From: Parasulfuritortus sp049322515
GTDB lineage: Bacteria > Pseudomonadota > Gammaproteobacteria > Burkholderiales > Thiobacillaceae
DNA length: 64,000 nt
Direction: 5' to 3'
Assembly (NCBI GenBank): GCA_049322515.1
Contig: JBMOQW010000013.1
Coordinates: 1-64,000 of the forward strand
The notes beneath the pieces were generated by a model that was not told the origin of the DNA, ran no database searches, and saw only the letters and a program-made list of their open reading frames with translations. This document shows, piece after piece, positions 58,966 to 64,000 of the stretch. Numbering within the stretch: the stretch's first letter is position 1; every line of letters starts with the position of its first letter. Both the position numbers and the translations under genes were made by a program.

Positions 58966-59088
58966 TTTGAGCCGGTAGAGCCCCATTCAGGCAGACGGGA
59001 CGCGCGCCATACGGATTTCGATTTCGCTGGGCAGAATCGATTTTCCGGGTGCACGGTGACGTTGGTTCGAATCCAACCCCGGCTCAAA
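58966..59088 (+). other. tRNA-like element: T-arm plus acceptor-like inverted repeat
   Basis: TTTGAGCCGG (58966-58975) is perfectly complementary to CCGGCTCAAA (59079-59088). Immediately inside the right arm is a canonical T-arm, GTTGG-TTCGAAT-CCAAC (59061-59077). The 85 nt between left arm and T-arm is about twice that of a normal tRNA and no anticodon arm could be folded, so it is not called a tRNA. Confidence 0.35.
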
Positions 59089-60415
59089 GCGCCCCCTCCA
59101 ATACCTCGAATCCGAGTAGCGCCGCCCGCTCGATCACACGACCGGAGCGCACAATGTTGGTGGTGACTCGGCGGCCTGCGGATTTGACGCGATAGCCCAG
59201 CTCGACCACCAATTTATGGGCGCGGTCAGGTCCGTCATAGACCATGAACAGCGCGGGATACTCCGGCTTCGACGTGTCCAGCAGCACCGCCCCAGGCTTG
59301 ATGAGGTGCTCGGGCAGGCGGGTGTACCAGTCCTGCGGTAGTTTGTCGTCCTTGCCGGTGCGGTAGCTGTGCACGACATCCGTATCGCGCACGCTGAGCG
59401 TGACAGATTCCGGCGCCAGGTTGCGGCGCCACAGTGCCATCCAGGTTTCGTAGGACAGCGCGCCGACATGGCGCAGTTCGCCCGTAGTCTTGATCGGATG
59501 GCGGCCACTGGCAGCGCTCGCCGCATCGACCTCGTTGATCCAGTGCCCGGCGAACCCTGCGAAATCGTCGGCCAGGGCCCGGACCTGGCCAGGTCCGGAC
59601 AGATACTCCCGGATCGCCAGTGCCGCCGTGCGCGGGTCGGCATCGATGGCGCGATTGAGCAGCAGCTGGCCTTTGCTGGCCAGGGTCGCCTTGCCCGGGT
59701 TGTAGGCAAAACCGGGGTCGATGCCGATCGGCACCTGGTGCACTTCGCCGCTGCGCTTGTCGACCCAACGGCGAGTTTCCCCAGGCGGCGGCTCGGTCTT
59801 GAGCCGGCCCTGGGCTTTCCAGGTATCGTAGTCGCGCTGGCTCATGCTCATCGCGCGGCAGCGGCAGCGCCAGCCGTTGGGCGGGAAGTGGCTGTCCCAG
59901 AACGGGTGATCGACCGGCAGGGCCAGGTTGTCCCAGGCCTGGTGCGTGATGCGCACCTTCTCGTCGCGCCTGGTGATGTAGCGGATGTAGGGGCTGGTGG
60001 CCTTGTTGCGGGCGATGCGCTCCCATAGTCCGGCCGAATACGCCATGTTGGTGTTCGTGTCGTAGATCAGCTTCAGCCGGGCCGGGTCGAAGACGGTCTT
60101 GACCAGCTTGCCGGTGACAGGATCCAGCACTTCCTCTTCGCCCCACCACCCTTCCTTCTGGAGCATGGCCTGGATATCGCGCATCCAGTCGCGGCGGGAC
60201 AGGTCGCCCTCGACCGAGCGGGTGATTCCGTCGCGGATCGCCTCCAGGAGGTCGAGCCGGGCCAGGCGGCTGACGGTGAACTGGTGCAGGTGTTCGTCCT
60301 GCCAGAGATCGCGCCAGTCGAACGTCTCGGTCAGCAGACCGCGTCGCTTCATATAGTCGACCGCCTCCTCCGGAGGCAGCCGGAACAGCCGTGCGAAGTC
60401 GTCGGCCGACAGCAT
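59084..60415 (-). CDS. MuF head morphogenesis protein (gp30-like) with C-terminal nuclease-like domain
   Basis: A 443-aa protein. The MuF domain (about 90-230) includes MAYSAGLWERIARNKATSPY, then RITHQAWDNLALPVDHPFW and the zinc-like FPPNGWRCRCR. The last ~115 residues (from about HVGALSYETWMALWRRNL, through SYRTGKDDKLPQDWYTRLPE, then ALFMVYDGPDRAHKLVVELG) look like the PBECR-type RNase/nuclease domains fused to phage MuF proteins. The assignment of that domain is by recollection of the family pattern. The ATG overlaps the portal stop by one base. Confidence 0.88.
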   Translation of the reverse strand: MLSADDFARLFRLPPEEAVDYMKRRGLLTETFDWRDLWQDEHLHQFTVSRLARLDLLEAIRDGITRSVEGDLSRRDWMRDIQAMLQKEGWWGEEEVLDPVTGKLVKTVFDPARLKLIYDTNTNMAYSAGLWERIARNKATSPYIRYITRRDEKVRITHQAWDNLALPVDHPFWDSHFPPNGWRCRCRAMSMSQRDYDTWKAQGRLKTEPPPGETRRWVDKRSGEVHQVPIGIDPGFAYNPGKATLASKGQLLLNRAIDADPRTAALAIREYLSGPGQVRALADDFAGFAGHWINEVDAASAASGRHPIKTTGELRHVGALSYETWMALWRRNLAPESVTLSVRDTDVVHSYRTGKDDKLPQDWYTRLPEHLIKPGAVLLDTSKPEYPALFMVYDGPDRAHKLVVELGYRVKSAGRRVTTNIVRSGRVIERAALLGFEVLEGAL

Positions 60416-62169
60416 CAGTCGGCCTGGGCCGCCAGCCGGGCGGCGAAGGCCGCCCGCGTCAAGCGCTCGGCCAGCACATCGGCATCGATCTCCTGGAGCA
60501 GGCCTGGCAGGCGCTCCAGGAACTGCTCGGCCGTATCACCCCGGTCCAGTGCGGCCTCGACCGCAGCCTGGATCGGGTCGACCATAGGCGTCATATCCTC
60601 GCGCCAATTCGCCATGGCGACCGCCAGGAGGGCGTCGACCGGGTCGATCGCCTCGGGCGCCTCGCCCGCCAGGGCGGCCAGCGCGGCGGGCTTGTCCCCC
60701 TGGTCGACCGGCTCAAGCGCGCGCTCTCCCGGGGCCGGGGTTGGGATACCAAACACATCCCGGATGAATCGCTCCGGGATCTTCATGCCCAACCGAGAGA
60801 AACGATCGATGCCCATCGAATAGGCGTTGATCAGGCTGGCGTCAAATTTCTGGGCAGATTCCTTGCCCGTCGGTGCGCCAGACTCGTCGTTCTCGATCCC
60901 GGCCTGAGCCGCGGGCTTGCCAAACACCTGCTCATCCTCGGCTGCTTCCGGGATGCGCAGCTTGTCATGCACCCAGCGCACCGGGATCCGGGCGCCGTTT
61001 TCCGCCAGGGTGGGCAGGGCCTCGGCATAGGCCTTCAAGTCTTCTGGCGTGCCGGTGTCGAACACCCAGCGCGGGCAGCGGGTCAGGCCATGGATGCCGG
61101 GCCGGTTCAGCGCGATGAGCGGATAGATCAGGTCGCGGGTCAGGGTGCCGGCCATCTGGCGCGCATCGGCGGCCAGGATGTCCTGGCGCACTTCGGCATG
61201 CAGGTCGGCGACGCCCGAGCCCATGCCGGTCGCCTTGGCCTCGGCACTGAGCACCTGGCCGAGGATGGCCTTGCTCTGCGCGCCGTCGGCCCAGCCGACC
61301 ATGCTCAGGTGGTGCGAGCCGTCGCCGCCGGCGGTGACCTTCTGCAACTCGATAGCCATGCCGTCCGGCATGATCGCGCGGGCATCGCGGCCCAGCGCCG
61401 AGACGGCGCGCAGCAGGCTGGCCTTCTCGTCGGCATTCGCTCCGGGCGAGTATTTGCCGACGATGAACGGCAGGCCATACACCTCCAGGAACTCGGCGAA
61501 GTCGCCGATGCTGTAGGCCTTATAGAGGAACGGCCAGAGCACGGCGCGGAACAGGCCGGCGCGGCCGAGGTAGCCGGTCTTCACCTTGCGCGCGTGATGC
61601 ACGATCCAGCCGAACGGCACGGGCACCGCGCCCTGGCCGCTGCCGTCTGCGAGGCGCAGCTCGCGCCGCATCGGGTCCAATCGGAACCAGGTCTGTGGAC
61701 GGGGATGGAATCGTGGCAGACGCATGCCATCGACCAGGGTCCACTCCAGCTCGATCGGGCTGAAGCCATGGCCGGGCGCCTCCATCATCGCGCCCAGGCA
61801 GTCCTCCAGGTCGTCGACGGCATGGCGCAAGGTCTCCTCCACCCACTGCGCCGCAGCCTTCTCTGCCGCCGTAGCATTGGCTGGGGGCTCGATGCTCCAG
61901 TCCAGGCCGACCACAGCGCCGACTCGCTTGTCATATTCACAGCGCAGGTGCGCATCGCGGTCCAGCATGTCGTCGAACAGCTCGTGCTGGGCGACGATGT
62001 TGCCGAGATCGGCATCGCGCAGGATGCGTGCCGCCATGGCCGGCGTCAGGCCGTCCAGGTGCGACTCGACCATCTGGTGTTGCAGCGCCGCGATGCGGGC
62101 CGTCTGGGGCTCGGCGATGTCGGCCGGGGCGATCGGGTTGCCGTATTGGTCGAGGATTGCCATGGTCAT
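60415..62169 (-). CDS. Portal protein, Mu gp29-like (DUF935)
   Basis: A 584-aa protein: MAILDQYGNPIAPADIAEPQ, RILRDADLGNIVAQHELFDD, ELEWTLVDGMRLPRFHPRPQ and KAYSIGDFAEFLEVYGLPFI are typical of DUF935 portals. The ATG at 62169 overlaps the upstream stop by 4 bp. Length is in the usual range for gp29. It lies between a small 96-aa gene and muF. Confidence 0.94.
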   Translation of the reverse strand: MTMAILDQYGNPIAPADIAEPQTARIAALQHQMVESHLDGLTPAMAARILRDADLGNIVAQHELFDDMLDRDAHLRCEYDKRVGAVVGLDWSIEPPANATAAEKAAAQWVEETLRHAVDDLEDCLGAMMEAPGHGFSPIELEWTLVDGMRLPRFHPRPQTWFRLDPMRRELRLADGSGQGAVPVPFGWIVHHARKVKTGYLGRAGLFRAVLWPFLYKAYSIGDFAEFLEVYGLPFIVGKYSPGANADEKASLLRAVSALGRDARAIMPDGMAIELQKVTAGGDGSHHLSMVGWADGAQSKAILGQVLSAEAKATGMGSGVADLHAEVRQDILAADARQMAGTLTRDLIYPLIALNRPGIHGLTRCPRWVFDTGTPEDLKAYAEALPTLAENGARIPVRWVHDKLRIPEAAEDEQVFGKPAAQAGIENDESGAPTGKESAQKFDASLINAYSMGIDRFSRLGMKIPERFIRDVFGIPTPAPGERALEPVDQGDKPAALAALAGEAPEAIDPVDALLAVAMANWREDMTPMVDPIQAAVEAALDRGDTAEQFLERLPGLLQEIDADVLAERLTRAAFAARLAAQAD

Positions 62170-62456
62170 TCCTGCCTGTAGAGTTCAGGGTAAATTTTGG
62201 GCATCAGCCGCTCAATCACAGAAGCCTCAACCGCCTCGACGACCATCCGCTTACTGACTTCGAGCCCCACCCCAAGGGCTTGTGCAACGTACACCCTAGA
62301 TAAGGCGGGGCTAGTCGTCACCTCGACGGCCATGACGAATCTGCCATCGAGGCGCGCCGCCATGCGGCACAACCACTGCGCCAGACGCTGGCGCCATACG
62401 CGAGGAGAATTGCAGCGGAAGCTGTAGCTGTAATCCATGCTGAAACGATCAGCCAT
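62166..62456 (-). CDS. Small phage protein between terminase and portal
   Basis: A 96-aa protein (WRQRLAQWLCRMAARLDGRF, SKRMVVEAVEASVIERLMPK). The ATG overlaps the terminase stop by one base and its stop overlaps the portal start by 4 bp. Short helical proteins in this slot are found in Mu-like phages; function unknown. Confidence 0.75.
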   Translation of the reverse strand: MADRFSMDYSYSFRCNSPRVWRQRLAQWLCRMAARLDGRFVMAVEVTTSPALSRVYVAQALGVGLEVSKRMVVEAVEASVIERLMPKIYPELYRQE

Positions 62457-64000
62457 CAGAACATCCTGCGGCCATCGCCGCTGTAGTGGTCGTCGTCGTT
62501 GCGCGGCGTCATGCCGTGCTGGGGTGCCTGGCCGTGGCGGCCGAGGGACTGGAAGCCGTCCGCGCCCAGATAGCCTGTGGTGGCCGCCATCCAAAGCATG
62601 TGAAGGGCGTCCGGGCCGTCGTCGTGGTCGGCCTTGGGGAAATGGCGCAGCTGGTCGATCAGGGTGGCCTGGCTGGCGTGCAGCCGGATCAGGCCATTGG
62701 CCATGTGCGGTTGGAGACTCTCGATGCGCAGGAGCTTGTCGGCATGCGGGGTGACCGCACGCGCCGGTACCGGGATGCCGCGCGCAGCGGCGCGCTTGAC
62801 CAGCTCGGTGCGGAGGAACTCCTGGAACTGCACGGTTTCGATGATCCAGAGCAGGCAGCGGTATTCGGCTTGCAGGCTGATCACGTCTTCGATGATGCGG
62901 TCCGGCAGGCGCTTCTTGATCTGCGCCTCGACCACGTCGAGCACGCCGGTGGCGCGGTTGAAGCCGCCGACCAGGAGCGCTGACGGGTCGCGGCTGGCCC
63001 CAGCCTTGCCCAAGCTGGGGTCGCAGGCGCCGTAGAACAGCCAGTCGGCCAGGCGGCTCACCCAGAACTGGATCGCCTTGGCGAAGGGCGCGTCGTCGTC
63101 GCTGAGCGGGTCATTCTGCAGCTCGCTGTCAAAGGCGGCGTGGCCGTCGCGGGCGCGAATCTTCATCAGGTCGTAGAGCGGCCGGCCGGCTGGCCAACTG
63201 ACTTCGGCACCGGCGTCCATCTCGAACTTGTTGACCTCGTAGAAGGCGCGCGCCAGCTCCTCGCCCTGGGCGTGGATGAGGTTTTCCCATTCGTCCCAGA
63301 TCTGCATGTTGTCCGGCCAGCGCAGGATGGCCTTGAACTTGGCCGAGCGCCACATCGGGTTCTTCAGGAGCCGGGCCAGGACCGAGTCGTAATGCAGGAT
63401 GGTGCCGATGATGATGGCGTCAAATTTTTCCCCGGCGCCGCCCAGTTTCAACACCGCCTTGGTCAGCCAGCCGAGCAGCTTGTCGCGCTGCTCCGGCGTC
63501 TTCACGTTCTCGTCGTTCTCCAGGTCGTCGCCGACGAACAGGTCGGGCCGGTGCGGGCCGTGGCGCCGGCCCCGGATGCGCTTGCCGCTGCCCACCGCCT
63601 CGATCTTGCGGTCGTTGGCGGTGATGATCACGCCGGCCTGCCAGACCCGGCCCTGGCCGGTGGCCTCCGGGAAGTCCATGGACAGGCGCGGGTTGAAAGC
63701 CAGCTCGGCCTTGATCGCCTCCAGCATGATCGCCGCCTGGTCGAAGGCATCCATGCCGATCATTGGATACCACTTGCGCTCGGTGATCACGCACCAGATG
63801 ACGAAGATCTGGCTGGTGATGGTCGACTTGGCCTCGCCGCGTGGCGCGGCGATGGCGTCGGTTTCCGATTGTGGGCTGTTGGCGATCTCCGGCAGGCGGC
63901 TGTACAAGTAATCGTGCAGCCGGCTGTTGGCCTTGGTCACATAGTGGGGGAAGTAGGTCCGGGCAAAGTATTCAAAGTCATCCCGGGCGCGCTGCCGGCG
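62456..64000 (-). CDS. Phage terminase large subunit, Mu gp28-like (5' end outside window)
   Basis: At least 514 codons, open to the right edge. The apparent start at 63940 is an internal GTG; coding continues upstream as DFEYFARTYFPHYVTKANSR. The ATPase P-loop is AAPRGEAKSTITSQ, and VGDDLENDENV contains the acidic Walker B-like region. The nuclease domain begins FYGACDPSLGKAGASRDPSA. This enzyme packages the phage genome by headful. Confidence 0.92.
   Translation of the reverse strand, partial: RRQRARDDFEYFARTYFPHYVTKANSRLHDYLYSRLPEIANSPQSETDAIAAPRGEAKSTITSQIFVIWCVITERKWYPMIGMDAFDQAAIMLEAIKAELAFNPRLSMDFPEATGQGRVWQAGVIITANDRKIEAVGSGKRIRGRRHGPHRPDLFVGDDLENDENVKTPEQRDKLLGWLTKAVLKLGGAGEKFDAIIIGTILHYDSVLARLLKNPMWRSAKFKAILRWPDNMQIWDEWENLIHAQGEELARAFYEVNKFEMDAGAEVSWPAGRPLYDLMKIRARDGHAAFDSELQNDPLSDDDAPFAKAIQFWVSRLADWLFYGACDPSLGKAGASRDPSALLVGGFNRATGVLDVVEAQIKKRLPDRIIEDVISLQAEYRCLLWIIETVQFQEFLRTELVKRAAARGIPVPARAVTPHADKLLRIESLQPHMANGLIRLHASQATLIDQLRHFPKADHDDGPDALHMLWMAATTGYLGADGFQSLGRHGQAPQHGMTPRNDDDHYSGDGRRMF

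Larger units (their letters stand above)
40531..64000. mobile_element. Mu-like transposable prophage, right part (left end outside window)
   Basis: The element starts at the TG of TGTAGCGACG (40531), where host Hpt coding sequence stops. It carries three 22-bp-phased end sites and then a continuous leftward-reading late gene set matching Mu-like phages: terminase, DUF935 portal, MuF, gpG, gpI protease, gpT capsid, gp35/gp36/gp37-like. The tail genes are of siphovirus type (tube, 1024-aa tape measure), as in B3/D3112-like phages, with no contractile sheath seen. Almost every gene overlaps the next by 1-4 bp. Structural genes look intact, so the prophage may be functional. Transposase, repressor and lysis genes are not in the window. 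Confidence 0.92.

Noticed and set aside
58966..59088. A functional tRNA gene
   Set aside because: Only the T-arm and outer pairing are convincing; no D-arm or anticodon arm could be folded and the length is wrong.
63938..63940. GTG as start of the terminase gene
   Set aside because: Conserved-looking coding sequence continues upstream to the window edge, so the gene is truncated by the window rather than starting here.

Overview
The window comes from the chromosome of a GC-rich, motile, sulfur-oxidising proteobacterium, most likely a Thiobacillus-like betaproteobacterium. This rests on a complete oxidative-type dsr locus (dsrABEFHCMKLJOP plus dsrN, dsrR and cysG), a polar-type flagellar export and regulator block (flhB-flhA-flhF-flhG-fliA-motC), and the general look of the proteins. 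The genus is an inference.

Layout. Bases 1-235 hold a 98-bp tandem duplication that includes the 3' end of motC. Bases 187-7223 are the flagellar operon on the minus strand. Bases 7331-11645 carry a large Ala-rich helical-repeat protein, a small cytochrome c with an exact FNR-type promoter, murI and queG. Bases 11637-15322 (plus strand) carry tsaE, amiC and a NarX/NarL-like two-component pair. Bases 15468-21304 carry a periplasmic nucleotidase lipoprotein, a histone-deacetylase-family enzyme and a Pat-type acyl-CoA synthetase/acetyltransferase. Bases 21374-35688 (minus strand) are the dsr region. Siroheme synthase CysG, the amidase-like DsrN and the A-type-like DsrR lie at its distal end behind a strong terminator. 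The long gaps inside the dsr operon all contain stem-loops, which would suit differential mRNA processing.

Divergent from dsrA is a small plus-strand cluster: a 79-aa unknown protein, an orphan Cas6/Cmx6-family protein, and a DsrC/TusE-like protein with both redox cysteines replaced. A mercaptopyruvate-sulfurtransferase-like rhodanese and a 194-aa unknown follow. No CRISPR array or other cas gene is visible. The 270-bp divergent promoter region is AT-rich and carries a perfect TACTACCC palindrome, two phased copies of the half-site and several other dyads.

From 40531 to the right edge lies the right part of a Mu-like transposable prophage. Its right end starts with TG and has three end-binding sites at 22-bp period. 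It has inserted into the Hpt domain of a sensor-kinase gene, leaving a 3' remnant before a REC-PAS-GGDEF gene. The late genes read leftward: terminase, portal (gp29/DUF935), MuF (gp30) with a toxin-like C-terminal extension, an RMF/CrpP-like small protein, gpG, protease/scaffold (gpI with a likely nested gpZ), decoration protein, gpT capsid, gp35-37-like proteins, a siphovirus-type tail tube, an accessory block, tape measure and tail-tip proteins, then a glycosyltransferase-like gene beside the right end. The early genes (repressor, transposase) and the left end lie outside the window.
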